NCBI GenBank assembly: GCA_963920665.1
Contig: OY987272.1
Location: 935,001 to 999,000, forward strand
DNA length: 64,000 nt
Reading direction: 5' to 3'
Origin: Straminergon stramineum
Taxonomy: Eukaryota > Streptophyta > Bryopsida > Hypnales > Calliergonaceae
Part shown: positions 10,430 through 24,547 of the stretch, piece by piece
Position numbering within the stretch: the stretch's first letter is position 1
Layout of the letters: every line of letters starts with the position of its first letter
Position numbers and translations under genes: made by a program
The notes under the pieces: generated by a model
The model's database searches: none
The model's input: only the letters and a program-made list of their open reading frames with translations
Told to the model about the DNA's origin: nothing

Positions 10430-12150
10430 ACCGTGACAAGTGAGAAGGGGGGCACGAGCACCTACTTCAAATTAAAACACGGACATGAGGAGAATCAAAG
10501 GAAAATGGGAGGCATAGTGAAGTGCCAAATCCCATCTCCAAAAATACATTCAAAAGAGTAGTGTCCATTCCACAACAAAACTAAATTCAATACCAGCTAG
10601 AGTCTCTTTGTTTTTCATAACAATATGGAAGTGTTTCCAAACCACCATGCCTACATGTAGTGTTGATATCCAAATAGAGTTAAGTATTCTATGAGTGCTC
10701 ATCTCTTGACTTGCATATCTACAACTACATCTATTAGTCCAAATATTCCAAATTAAAAATCATCTCATAAGATTCCATGGTTGGTTCTTATACACAAATT
10801 TATTGGGCTTACCTTTGATCGATATGTTGTAATGACCTAAAAGAGCTTGTTGAAGAAAGTCAATGTTACTGCCTCCTACCATAGTAGATAAGTTATTAAA
10901 CTTCAACCATAAGTCTCAGGTGACTGGGCAATCCCAAAAGAGATGCTTTGATGTCTCTATGCTAGTAGGGCACATTACACACCCAACCTGAGCATTTTGA
11001 ATCCTCCAAGACATCCAATTTCCTGTTGCAATACTTCGGTTTAATGTCTGCCAAATAAAGAAAGTTTGTTTTTTCGATCTACTGTTATGCCAAAGGAATT
11101 GAAAGACTTTCCTAGAATCTTGTTCAGTAAAATCCTAATTGAACAGGTCTTGAACAACAACGGGTTGCTCCCCCCTCACTTTTAACCCTTGTTTGTATCC
11201 TCAATGAGTTGAATACCCCTAAAAGGAGGTATCTCAAAATTTATCAATCTTAGACTAGTACCCATCCTTGGGGTCCATATCAAGTTGAGAACCATTCCCT
11301 CTTGAAAAGCCTAGATAGAGCTAGGTTTGTTTGATATTTCCTGAGGATTACATGCCTTAAAAGATCGAGAATGAACATCCCATAATAGCATGTCATAATC
11401 CTTCATCAGGTAAGTTATAACTTCCTTCATTTATAGATAGAATTCCCTTCACTTGATCCTTTCTCAATCTTGTAACTACATGATCTCCAGATTCTAAAAG
11501 AATGTCGTGAAAGAAATAATCACTTCCAGGTACATGTAACCATGCAATTGTCTCCTTCTTTGGAAACGCCCTCGGATCCCATGGGATGTGAGATAGAATT
11601 TTCAATCTTCTATTTCTTTTTTTTTCTAAAACAGCTCCCGTCTTCAATAGTCTCTTCTGAATTTCGTCAATATTTTGCCAATCCACTCGACATTCATTCC
11701 AAACATCTTTAATTTGTGTGATTCCGGCCTTTGCCCACAAATGGAGTCCTATATTAGGGCCCATTCCCAATGGTATATCCTCTTCTTCAAGAATCATAGG
11801 ATTTCCAAAAAGTAGTTGCCTCAATATACCCTCCAAAAGATTTGGTCGTTTTTGCTTAAGATTCCCTCTCACTAAAATAAAAACCTTTAAACAAGGTGAC
11901 AACAAAGGAGAATGATTTTTTTGCTTAATGCCTTTATTGTAAAATAGCCAATTTATCGACTCATGCCACTTTGAATCTCCCAATGGTCTTCCTGAGAGAA
12001 TTTTATAACGAAGAAGCTTCTTCCAAGGCTCATTTCCCGGTGATAATCCATGAACCACCAATTTTGCAAGTAAGGCCTGAGTTCTAATAGTTGAAATAGG
12101 ATTGTGTCATAATCTTGGTGCTATGAATGTTATTTGTTGACATTGTAGTG
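10430..12150 (-). mobile_element. LINE (non-LTR retrotransposon) fragment: end of RT region and zf-RVT
   Basis: Read on the minus strand from about 12140, the text AQALLAKLVVHGLSPG-like then PWKKLLRYKI and NPMILEEEDIPLG, LHLWAKAGITQIKDVW is typical of the region after the reverse-transcriptase core in plant LINEs. A 222-residue open frame survives at 12061-11393. Downstream (about 11110-10910) the zinc-binding zf-RVT domain is readable in another frame: FFIWQTLNRSIATGNWMSW, then CVMCPTSIETSKHLFWDC with its C-C-H-C ligands. The RT catalytic core and endonuclease are missing, so it is 5' truncated. It lies between two blocks of Helitron coding sequence and is probably inserted in it, although no target duplication or poly(A) tail was found. 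Confidence 0.75.
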
Positions 12151-13729
12151 CGTTACACTAGGTTGAAAAAAAGCTTTCTCTTAGTACCAATGTGCGACCT
12201 CTTTTTGGAACATATTGTCATAAAGGCAAAATTATTCTACTGATGCTTTGAGATCCTCTAGCTCCACTACTACATTTATTTGTAGAAGATAGTGTAGAAG
12301 CTATAGAATTTCATGAAGACATATACCATTACAATAATGCATTTGCTTTTACTTCAGTGGGCGTTAATAGAGATCAAACTTTGGGTTGTAGATCCTATTG
12401 TTTTTATATTCAAGGAAGATTGACTCATAGATATGGTGCTTTTCTACCCAAAACAAACCAAACACTGTTGTTTGCTCTATTATATATTTATGATCTTGAT
12501 GAAGCAATTGAAGCTCACAAACAAAGAAATGAAGAAGTCCATCCTGAGACAATGCTTGCATTGCAATAAATGTTATTGGACTACAATAACTTTCACTTGT
12601 AGAAAATTGGGTTGCTTTCAACAAAACCCAGGTGATGCAATTTTCCGTTTTCTGCCCCCAAATGCAAAACCTGCATTGACTGTAACATAGTTTTCTGTTT
12701 GTTCCACTTATGAGACAAGTATAGTAGCATACAAAACTTTATGCAAAGAATGTGAAAATAGAAATAATAACCCAAATGCATCTACATTTTGAGCATGGTA
12801 GGCAAGCCGGATGTTAAAATCTTCTACAAACTAATGAGAAAGCTTTGATCTTGTTGGGGGATCATGGTGATATTCCAAATGCAACACGTGACATTGTCAT
12901 ACATTTACATGAAGGAGACCTTCACCACATAAGTGAATGTCATCCCACATGTCTACCATTGCATTAGGGGTTGTTATTTCCTTATGGAGAGCTTGGTTGG
13001 CATCCAAACATTATTCATATAGCACACAATCATACATCACTCAAATGGAATATTTCTCATATAGATTATTTCTATGACACAATGAATTTTCTACAATATT
13101 ACATGGAGGAAAATTGTTCCATTAGTTTATTGTTGATGCATGGGTAGTCATGGAGTAAGTCTGCTTGCAATGGATACAAACAAATCAAGGTACGCTACGA
13201 GCAGATGGGAATCAAGGACTTGAAGATACAATTGGAGACATTGCCAATGAAGAAATAGACCTTCAAAATCTTAGTTGATGCGTTATATTGCCTTTATCAT
13301 TTTCAAATAGTATGAGTGAAAATTTTCAAGATTCAATGGCAACTACTCGCTATTTCAAACATCTTGACATTTTTGGAACTATGACGGCAAATCTTGAATG
13401 GCTTGAAATTAAAGACGCATTGCTGCCACAACAAAAGACATCTAATCAACCCAATTTGGTGGCCCATTTTTTTAGACCCATATCACAAGCCTTGCTTTGA
13501 GACATTGTGCAAAACAATATACTTGGCCAAATAGTAGCTCATGCCTATACAATAGAGTTTCAAAAGCATGGTTTGCCACATATGCATTTCTTATTATTTT
13601 TTGTAGAGGAAGACAAAATAGTTGATATAGTGGTTGTGGATTGCATTGTCTACGTGGGATTCCCTAAACCAAAAGAAGACTATGTCCTATTTGATACAAT
13701 ATTGAGGAAAATGGTACATAACTGCATAA

Positions 13730-14502
13730 GGGTGATCGCAAGAAACACTTGTCCTATTTTTTTTGTCTTTTTGCCTTTGGATGGGTGGTTTTTTGCTCAT
13801 AACTTTTGCATCATTTGTCTATTTGGCTTGAAATTTGGAAGGAAGGTACATGTGATAGTTGCATATATTGAGGTTCTTTTTCAAATTTTTCACAAATAGT
13901 TTATTATTTTTAAACTGCCACCAATTGGATGTCTATTTTGGCCATTTTAGAGACTTTTAGTCCTAATTTGGACCCCAAATGCAAATTCAAAGTCACAAAT
14001 TGGACATGTAGGAGGTCTACTAACATTACAAGGATTGTCTGGATTGACAATGAGTTTTTATGAGAATTGAAACATGTCAATTGCACACATGGGGTCAAAG
14101 TGACCTTCCTTTGGGCAAAGTCTATGAAGAGGGAAAAAATTCTCTACATGAATTTTTTAGTGCAATGTGAGCACAATCTTCTCTAGCAAAATGGCTTTTT
14201 TAATGGAATTTTTTTGAATTTTTTTTGAATTACTAAAAAGGAAAAGGTCCTTAGACCCCTATTTTGCTATTTTCTGCTTATAGTGGCTTCTTTAGTACCC
14301 CGTAGGAGTCTAAAGTATTGCATAATACTACATAGTACTGAATCAATGGTACAAATCTATAGGTGCCTTGAATTGACAGTTTAGATGTTCGGGTGTGTTG
14401 CTAGCACATAGTATTGATAGTTTTGCATAGTATAGTTAATCCTATGGGCAAAAATTGCGTTTTTGATTCAAAAACATAAAATTGTGTTTCTTGCAATCAC
14501 CC
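13730..14502. mobile_element. 773-bp non-autonomous TIR element inserted in the Helitron Rep domain
   Basis: The ends are GGGTGATCGCAAGAAACAC (13730-13748) and its near-perfect reverse complement GTGTTTCTTGCAATCACCC (14484-14502), with one mismatch in 19. ATAA flanks both sides (13726-13729 and 14503-14506). If the element is taken one base shorter at each end, the flanks are CATAAG and CATAAT, a 6-bp duplication with one mismatch. It separates Helitron text MVHNC from HNPRGTCNPNSTCM, which normally run together. There is no transposase reading frame. A related element is at 61571-62284, and the foldback element at 9148 has similar ends. Confidence 0.85.
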
Positions 14503-17500
14503 ATAATCCACGTGGAACTTGCAATCCTAACTCAACATGTATGAATGATGAAAATTGTTCAAAGCGTTATCTAAAAACCTTTCGAGAATCAACTTCCATA
14601 GATGTTGATGCATATCCATTGTATCATAGAAGAAACAACATTGGTTGTGGCTATGAGGCATATGGCATTATGGTCAATAATTGGGATGTTGTATCTTACA
14701 ATCCATATTTATCTCGAAAATATGGTTGTTACATCAACATCAAAGTTTGTGCTTCAATTCATGTAGTGAAATATATTTACAAGTATATTTACAAAGGTCA
14801 CGATTGTACAACTATGCGCTTCAGTCGAAAACCTAATGAAGTAGACCAATATGTGGATGCTCGATATGTTAGTGCCCCTAAATTTGTTTAGTGACTTTTT
14901 GCAATGGATATGCATGAAGAACACCCTAATGTGGTACAACTTGCTTTGCATTTTTAGGGATGCATAGAGTGATATTCAATCAAGAGGGTGATGTTGTAGA
15001 AGTTCTTCGAAGAGTAGGGTGTGAGATTACCACATTGACTAGGTTTTTTGCAAGATGTGCTAGAGATGCAAATGCTCGACAATATACATATTTAGAATTT
15101 CCCCAATACTATGAGTGGAAGAAAACTACAAAATAATGGACACCTTGACGAGCAGGTTTTGCATTGGGAAGATTTTACTTTGTTGATCCAACTGCTGGAG
15201 AACAATACTACTTACATTTAATTTTGACAATTGTGCTTGGACCAATATCATTTGAAGACCTTTGAACAATGGATGCACTATAAGAATTTGGAGTTTTCTA
15301 TAACAGGGTCAATAATGTGGAAAAACGTTTTTGTAAACACCAAGGTAGTCAATTTCAATGTCCAAATTTTTTTGTCATAATTGACATGCAGAAAATGGGC
15401 TAGAATTTTGGAAAACAAGACCAAATGGTTGCTTGTTTTAAGCAAATGTCCCCCAAAATGTGTTGGTTCTAACTCTAGAAAAGGTGACACTTGGATCCAA
15501 CGTGGACGCTATGTCAGTACTACATGGGACAACCCTGCTACATCTTTTCTTCCACAACACACACACACACACACCATTTATAATTTGATGCTTGATGTTG
15601 TGCTTGACAAAAAAGTTAGAAATTGACGTGGCATAAAAGAGAGATGACGTGGACTCCAGAGGATATGATGTGGCATTGATAGTGAGTATCGTCTATTGTT
15701 TTTGTAGAGTGGTGTTCATGTTTTTAAGGACGTTCACTATGACGAAGAAGCGTTTTGTGAAACGTTTGTAAATACATAAAATAAATGATCATATGCCTAT
15801 TACCTTGTGCACTTACATGTCTGCCACATATGCGCCAAATTGCTATACATGATGTTCTAGGCGTTAACTATGTCTACTTTGGTGTCAAGAAACGTTCACA
15901 AACATGTTCCCAGACGTGCTTGCAAACATCACTTGCTATATTAGAAATTTTGATGTTGTCTTCTACGGTGTATTAAAGAACATGGTCTTCCATTCGAGTT
16001 TGGGCACATCGTCAATGACATCTCCTAAGACACCACATGAAACAAGCCATGTTGTCCAACACGTTGTCAACAACATGCACTAAAATTATTTTGTTGCATA
16101 TTGTGTTCAACATAATGTGGAGATGTTTTCCAGCAATGTTGGATAAGACTTTAATATGCACTTACAACCCTTTCATGTAGCATGCTTATGCTAGTATGAG
16201 TGTATTTAGGAATGCATTCAATTGTGCATGAGTGCATTGAAAAAAATAATATAGAAAACATCCCAGAAAAATAGAAAACCATGACGTCAAGCATGGAAAC
16301 TACCCAAAATTGAAGCTCTATAGTCATTCATTATGAACAAAGTTTCCGATTGCTAGAGAAAGCCAAGGTCGGGAAACTATAGATGGACGCAGTCTAGAGA
16401 AATTTGTATAGAAATGCCAATGGGATGGCTCATGCAAGTCTACTTTGTATTCGAATTCATAGTGAATTCAGAAGTAGGTTGTCATGACCCTTATCACTAC
16501 CCTTTGATGGATGAATGCATTGATAAATGAAAGAATTTATGATGATTGTGTCATGGCCTTTGTTGAATAAATGCATTGATGGATAAATTAATCCATGATG
16601 AAATGTGCACTAGTAGACAAGCAGAGATTGCTTGGAGATAGACATTTCTAAATGGTGGATTTGTGCACTAGAGTTAGACAACTCTAGTTGGATGACAAGG
16701 GCACTAGAGTTCTTGGAGATAGATAATTTCAAATGATGGATTTATGTAGTGGAGTTAGACAACTTCACTTAGATGACTAGTGCATTGGAGTTAGACAATT
16801 CCCAGAGGAAGACAATTGTGTTGGAACTTGGAGTTGTCTAACTCCAAGTAGAAGATCAAGATGTGGATAAGATATGATTTAGAAAAGTACAACTAAGATT
16901 TTTATTTTAGTGGATGGTTCTAGATAGAACCAAAGATAGAAAGCTAAAGATAGAAAAGAAGTCGTAGTCTATTTTAAAGACTAGTAGTCTTTATTCATAG
17001 TCTCTAGTATATAAGACAGAGCTCAAGGGTGAGGAGACTCTCTTTGGAGATTAATCTCTCTCTATGGTTGGGTGGTTTGAGCTCTTTGTAGAAGCATTCT
17101 TGTTAATAAGTATATATTTTGTCTTTGTTTTAAGAATTCTTGGTAATTTGAAGTTGCAGGTTGTGGGAGGTACGTAACTTAGGTCATAAAACTTTCCTTC
17201 TTGCACTCCATTGCCTTGAAGAAGCCATACACTTCAACACATGCGTATTCAATTTCAAGATCCTTTGCAAGATAAAAGCAATCTTACTAGCGCAATATGT
17301 TGCACAACTTTTTCCCATGTGCATCTTGAATGTAATAGACTTGTACTCCACCTCAAAATGCATAGAAGAATTAAATATAATGCATAAAAGAGGACTATAC
17401 ATGTAAGCTGTAATTCAAGCCTCAAAGTCTATTGAATTGAAGTCTACAAAATGAAGAAATTGTCACACAAAATACAGTTTGAGTATCCAATCTCCTATTG

Positions 17501-17873
17501 TCAAAAAATGAAATGATGTCCACGCACCACACAAATACCTAATTGTGCCACAATGATCTCTACACAATAAGCTTCATTGTCCACCACCTCTTTAATTTGA
17601 GTATCAACTAAAGCTCTACAAAAAGGTTCACCTTCAACAATTTACAAATAATCAAATATATAGAAATACATTTTATAATGGTTGCATTTTGGGATAGTCA
17701 TTGCCACATAATTTTCCATGAAAAAGGGTCTCCGACATGAACTATGTGACGTTTCTCTACATATTGATTTGCGCAGTCTTCGTGTTTGGGTATCAAAGAT
17801 GGCATTTAAGAAGATGGAAAGCCCTTCATTTCCATCATGAAACCTCCCTTTTCTTACTGATTACTACCTACCA

Positions 17874-18082
17874 GTGTGTCAATCCAAAGTCACGTTAGGA
17901 CAATACAATGAACTTCAATTTCCAGAAGGTATGTCTACAATAATAGACATTGGAAACGACGCTAACTTCATGGGTTTGCAACCAGAATTGTTAGATTGTG
18001 AGCCTATTAGAGAAGCAGCAACACATGTTGCCACCAACATAAGAACATCAGAGAATACAATTGTATTTGAAGGCACTGCTAT
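17874..18082 (+). other. Short open segment cut by the solo LTR, unrecognised
   Basis: A frame starting MCQSKVTLGQYNELQF stays open until it enters the inserted LTR at 18083. It lies inside the CACTA-type element and might be a remnant of that element's cargo or transposase. I recognise no family. The frame is too short to claim a gene. Confidence 0.25.
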
Positions 18083-19401
18083 TGTCACGCCCCTATCTCC
18101 TTGGGGTGCCCAAAGTGCCTTACTGAGCAAGGGGGACCTTGAGGGTGACTTCCCAAGCCTTGCAATAGGCTAAGAAGAGAGAAATGAGAGACTTCCAAGC
18201 AAACAGGGCGCAATAACGCCTTGGTTACGAAGGGAATTGTATCATGTCATACATGCTTGAAAAGCTCTTGAGAATACGCTTCTAACCGTCCAAAGAACAT
18301 GTGATTTGGACTAGTAGGCTAGAAGTTATGGCTGTTCAAAGTTGGGGGTGTCCTAGTGGCGCCGGGACACTCAAAGGCTAGGTGTGAGGGGTTCTTAAGG
18401 AATAACTCAACAAAGTATGACATGTAGAATATCATTGAAAAGCTACAAAGACAAGAAACCTAGAATGCCAAGCATTACGAGGTTCTAAGCCATGAGCCAA
18501 AAGTTATGGCCAAGAGAAGGGCTGTGGTGAAGGCGTGACGCCACTTCCAATGGACTCGAATCTTTGGAGGGCCATAACTTTGTGAGAACTGGTCCAAATG
18601 GAACAAGTGAGTAGTCCATCGGCATCTACTTGTCGCGTAAATATTCAAAATGGGCTCGCATGTGGGATTTGAAGCCCTGACAACAAAGTTATGCCGTCCA
18701 GAAGTTCGGGAGTCCAAATGGAGTAGGAACTTGGGGATTTCGGTTGGAAACGGGTAGTCTTCCAAAACCCAAGGGAGGTTGGGAAGTCCCTTTGACCCAC
18801 AAGGGGGGGGGGGTCTACCAAAGACTACAGAGAGTACTATAGGAGGGGTTGGTCTCACTCCTCACTCCCTCTTGGAGCTTTTGTGAGTCTCGGTGACTCA
18901 TGGGTGGTGATGTAACTTCACCACCGGCTTCAAGGCTCCTTCGGACACTTGTGTGTGTGTATCTCGAGGCACCACTTGGTTGGAGTCCCACTCCTTGCTA
19001 GGCCTTTGGTAATGTGTCTCGAGTTGTGAGTCCTCATTAGTGTTGGTGTGAGAGTAGCAAGTACACAAAAGGGCCTAGTATGAAGTGGGGTGACAACCAA
19101 GGACGGTTAGGACTGTGGTGAGTAGTGCCATCATGAGTCCTAGCACAGTAAGATGGAAGTTTCACCCCATGTCACCAAGTGACATGCCAGGTGTCACGAG
19201 TGGAGTGTATGCTAGAAGTCCCGGGGACTAGGACTTAGCAATGTGAGTTGGAATTGGAAACTAATGCTGTCAGTGCGTGGCATGTGCAGTGTTAGTTAGT
19301 TGAGCCTAAGTGATATTGGTATTGGAGCGTGGTGAGCCCCGAAAGTTGTGAGGGCTCTTGAAGTCCAGTTGGAGCTATAAGGTGTTACTAGGGCTGCAAC
19401 A
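18083..19401 (+). mobile_element. Solo LTR of an LTR retrotransposon (1319 bp)
   Basis: It begins TGTCACGCCCCTATCTCC and ends GGGCTGCAACA, giving the TG...CA ends of an LTR. Flanks are GCTAT (18078-18082) and ACTAT (19402-19406), a 5-bp duplication with one difference. A homologous copy lies inverted at 28522-31770. No primer-binding site, gag or pol follows, so the internal part was probably lost by LTR-LTR recombination. It is more G+C-rich than its AT-rich host element. Confidence 0.85.
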
Positions 19402-19406
19402 ACTAT

Positions 19407-22400
19407 GGAGCCCTAATAGATTGGTGTATAATGTAAGTTTGAAATGATGTTATATATACCACCTGCAACAATTATATTATGTTGTTTTTAAATATAAGTG
19501 ATGTTTTGTACAAAAAGTTGGTTGCTTGTCAAAGACGTTCCTGTACATGTTGTCATTGGTATATATAGTGTCACAACACATTTTGTGAGCTTTGTTTGTA
19601 CTTGCATTAGCTAAAGCGACTATGTCAATTATAGTGGATGTTTTGAAGTGCTTGCAATGCATGTTTGTGTTGTAAGAGATATATGACAACATAATTGTGC
19701 ACATGTACAGGAACATAAATTGTATGAAAGCATGAAATCAATTTGAACTAAGAGTAGTCCTAAAGTATGTGTTGTATTTGCGGTTATTGTCATACAATAG
19801 AAAACATTATCTCATGTAAATGGATATTGTAGAAAATTGATTTTATAACAAAAACACAAAAAAGAAAGGTTCATGAACTTAACAAAAATGTATATAATGT
19901 TGTCAAAAGTATTGTCATCTGAAACATGCATATGATTTTGCACACACCATAGGAACCTCTACAATAATATGCAATGAACATTGATGCATGCATTAGTTGA
20001 CAATTGCTTCTAATATTGGATTTCATGTTATACATGAGATGTTTTTTGGGCCTACTAAAGACTACAAGTTCCCAGACTAGGGTATAGGGAACGTGCAAAT
20101 TCTACCACATTAGCTATCTAATGAGGTCTAGAGATAGCCACATCAAATAATATTTTTTAATTAATATTTTCATATTTTTCTTTGAAAACTTTTTTTCCAA
20201 CTTTTTCCAATTTTTAAAATTAATTTATTATTATTTTAATCATATACAATAGTGGTCTATTCACGTACAAAATGGAGAACAAAATTGGAATAGTCTTTTA
20301 GAGGCCTGAAAACATCTAATGGTGTATGACTTAGTATTGCACATGGAAATTGGCATGCCCCATATACTAAACACATTATTTTATGAAACATGACAATTGG
20401 CAGGCAATTTAAGAGAAAATCACATTCTTTTAAAAAAAATAATAATATCAATTTTCTAGACTTATAAATACTTGGAAAATTTATAATTAATGTTTTCTAA
20501 AACTTGTTACTTGTACTAGAAATGGTAGTTTCAAAGTATTTTTGGAGAAAACATTGTCAAGGAACTTCAGGAGTGAAGATCATTATTTTTGTGAAATCTC
20601 TAAACCATCAAGAATTCCAAAATTGAAAATTCTTACTTTTATACAAAATAGTGTTTTGTTATTTTTTCAAATAAAGCCCTAAAGGACCAAGGCTTTTTTT
20701 TGCCAAATAACACTAAAAACTACCATTTCTATTATAAGGAGTAAAAAAAATGAAAATTGTAGTTTTTTTACATCCAATTGTAGGATCGTATAACTACCTA
20801 GTATGAGAGTAGGGAATCAATTTTAGAAATTGAAACTGCACAGATTGCAAGATATTTGCATTTGAAGTGAAGGAAACAAAATCTTCCCGCATTGTGGAAT
20901 TAGATTATTTGAGTTGGAACCTTCTAAACTTTAATTTTTTGCACTACACTATTTTCAGGTTTGAATATTTATGGTGGACAATTGATTTCAAACTCTTAGA
21001 ACATAAAGAAAAATTTTAAAATAACTTGATTTTCTTTTTTAAATAAATTGTTAAGTACAAGAACATATAAGATAGAAGGAAAATCAAAATTATTAATATC
21101 TCTTACATGGAATTAAAACACATAGATCCCAATGGTGAGATAGTTCTAGCAAGCAATTAAATGAAACCATGTGAGATTTTGTATAGAAAAGAAATGTAAA
21201 AATTGCATTCTAAAATGAATCGTACAAGTCAATTCTTCAATAAGATGCTTAGATTGCCAAGAGAACAAGATTGTCCATAAATTTCAAATCACTTATCCAA
21301 ATGAAATGAATCAAAGTTTTCCATGTAGACAAAAATTTAATCTTTGAGCAAAAAAATTTGGAAAAAATTCAAATTTTTGAATTTTTTTTTCTACCAAATC
21401 TTCCTTAAGCTTATTTGGGCATAACTTTTGTTCTTAGTCACCACTTGAAAAAAACAAACAAACATACTACGACAAAGCTAATTAGTTTTTCTATCTTCTA
21501 CAAAAGTTCCAAAAAATCATGACAAAAATTGAGATTGTAGCTACTTACCCACAATCTAATTTGTCCTCCAAAGGGACAATGGTCCTTTACAGGTTAAAGG
21601 AGGATTTGCACGTCGCTAGTCAAGACATTCCCCCCCCCAAAAAAAAATATTAGAAAAAAATTATGTTTTATAGATCTTAGTTTGGTGTACATGCGAAGCT
21701 TTGATTCATTCCACTTGGATAAGTGATGGGGAAGTTTAGAACCATCTTGTTTTTTCAAAAATCTAAGCATTTTTTGGAGAAAAGAACTTTCTAGATCCAT
21801 TTGGAGTTGCTATTTCTAAGATTTGCTACACAAAGGTCAACAAGCTTCAATTTGCTAACCCTCACATTCTCATTGTTGGGATTCTTGGGTTTCTATACCA
21901 TTTTAGAGATATAAAACAATTGAGTTTTCATTTCTATATTGGACCTTTGTGTACTTCATAATTATTTAAAGAATGAAAATGAAGTGTGTTTTATTTTCAA
22001 TTTTTTCCCTACACTTTCTATTGTCAGAATTTTTAGTCACTAAATATTTTTAATGCAAAATTTTCAATGCATTAATTATCCACAAGTGGCAATGAAAGTC
22101 ATCTAAAATTGTAGGTCAACATTATAGGACATCAATTTTCCAACTATGAATGCTAATATCTTCCAATCTACATGGTCGAACTTCATGAAATTTTTACCAA
22201 ATGGTCTGCAAGAAGTGAAGTACAAGATCCAACAGTTGAGAACATGTATTTGTAGTGATTAGTTTTCTTCACATAACATAGGAAAAATGGCAGTTTTCAG
22301 TGTTCCTTGACAATATGATGTCCTTTGTCCTCTAGGGGTTCAAGATAGCAAATTCAGTTTTGATAATCTGAATAAAGTTTTGAGACTTCTAAAAGCAAGT

Positions 22401-24029
22401 CTTGGAATAAATTAATCCAACATTGAAACTCACTATTTTTTGCATTTACACTGAAGCTCATAGGAAGCCAAGAAATGAAGAGAAGGCACATTAATCCTTA
22501 AAGGACACTTCATGTTTGACCTTGGTCAACTTAATTCAATTTCGGCATTCAAACACACATTTCAAAAAATTGATTGTTTCACATGTACTAATACATCCCT
22601 GAAGTTTAATTTCGTTTTTTTAGAATTAAAAAGTAGAATTAATTTTTTACATTAGTTTAAAAAATATCTTTGTTAAAAATATAGCAATAATAGAAAATGC
22701 TAACATTAATAGAAAATATTTTAGAAAAATAAAAATAAAAGTGAGAAACATCATGGTATAATTGATGCATTGTTGAAGTTCACAAAATCAATAGGAAAAG
22801 TCTAGAAGTGGTGTACATTGAGATTTGTTAACAGTGTCACGGTAGTTAAAATTTTAAAAAATTTGGAGAAAATGAAAATGGACCATATATGAAGTAGATA
22901 GTTAGAGATATATTTTCTTAGTGAAGCTTATAAACATTTAAAATAAATGACTAAGTAAAAATAGGGGTTTCCACTTTCGAAATGACTTGAAGGCTAGCGA
23001 TATATTTAAAGGCTTCAATAAAAAGAATTTCCTTCACTAGTCCAAATGAGCTAATAGGAGCCAATGGTGACATAGGGAAGGTTCTTCTTGGAGTCCATTT
23101 TAAAATTTTCATGGAATGTTGTACTAAAAAACTTTATCAATTTCATCAAAATGAATTTTAAAAATTATTCAAAGTTATCAGCAATGACTAATTGTATTCA
23201 AAATATCATCACTTCCAATGTGAAAATTTTTAAATAGTCTAATTTAAAATTCAACTAAGGAGTAACAAATACTACTAACATGAGGTTTTTGTATTTAATA
23301 AAGATGAAATGATGACATTATAGACTACATATTAGTCAACATGACACTATAAAATTTATGAAATATGAAGCAAATTTGTTTTAGAGAAATCTTAAAATAT
23401 TAAGCTATAGAATCAATAATGGTCCAAAACCACCAATGGTTATGTCAGAATTGTCTCCAATTAACTCATTTGGACCCTCATTTTGAATGCAATTTAATAC
23501 CTTACAATGTATGTGCTAGAAGTTCTCCATATAAATTAGAAGACATATTCAAAGTTCCTTTATTTTCTTCCACACACTTTTGGATTTATATACTATTGCT
23601 TCGGATTATGTGTTGACCTCATATAGGGCATTTGAAAGCTCTCTACAAAGAAGGGTGTACACTTTTTGTTTCATGTTTTGTCCTATGATGTAAAAGTTAT
23701 TGAATTCTTAGGTAATTACAAAATAGAAAATTGAAAGAAATGATGTTTTATTTTGAAAAATCCTTCGATTCCACATAATGTCTCTGAATGCCACTTGAAA
23801 ATGACCTTGCACTCATTCATGCATAAAGCTTTCTATTCATATCAAGAATACAACTTCTTTGACCACAAATGAGCCCTTGCACTCTTTTGTCTAGAACCCC
23901 CTAAATGCACAAGGCTTTTTCTAAGCTTCTAGGAATTAGCTCTAAATTGAACAAAGAGACAATATTTTGATAAGTTTTATAAATTATTTTGGAATTGTAA
24001 CCATATAAATTCAAACTAGACATATTGCA
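19407..24029. other. AT-rich interior of the CACTA-type element, no gene
   Basis: No coding family is recognised. Between about 20500 and 22350 the sequence resembles the 1127-2037 repeat family in short blocks, for example 'TTGTACTAGAAATGGTAGTTT' near 20512 and 'CTAAAGGACCAAGG' near 20680. About 23560-23710 resembles the 240-bp tandem unit at 7790. These look like old insertions. Confidence 0.4.
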
Positions 24030-24547
24030 GAGCACATAGGAAAAGAAAGCACATCAATATCATTTATGGATTGAAAGATTATAATGTTTGATTATGAGGG
24101 TTTTAAAACTACAAAAGTGAATTGAAGTCATTCAATACTCTTTTTACATGTCAAATCTAAAAAGTTGGTCACCAAAAAAATATAAGGTCAAAGAGCCTAA
24201 CAAGCAAAACTCCAACCAATTTTTGGTTCATCAAAATCTACTCTACAATTTTTTTTAAACAATTTCTAATGTGGTTTTTTCTCATAGGTCTAGTGTATTT
24301 GAGGCTCATCTCTAAAAGCCCTGAGCACTATGGAAAGTCAAGATTGCAATGGACACCATTGCACAAAATCTGGAATACAAAAATCATAATCAATCATTTT
24401 CATAATTGGAATTTTGATGCTAAAATTGGACTTCAAAAAGAATTTGAAAAAATACAAACTACAACAAATAGCAAATTGGTTAGGTTTTATTTCACTTCAA
24501 AGCATTGGCAGCACCAAATTTTAATGCCTCGTACATTTAGGGGTTAA
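24030..24547 (-). repeat. ~0.5-kb repeat with TTAACCCCTA end, inverted relative to 27971-28430
   Basis: It ends TAGGGGTTAA at 24538-24547. The copy at 27971 starts TTAACCCCTA. Shared blocks, inverted, include 'GCACCAAATTTT', 'CATCAAAA.TTCAATTTTGAAAATGA.TGATTATGATTTTT' and 'AAGCATTATAATCTTTCAATC'. The two copies sit on either side of the right half of the Helitron. They are non-coding. Confidence 0.65.

Noticed and set aside
15557..15575. (AC)n microsatellite
   Set aside because: Ordinary simple-sequence repeat.
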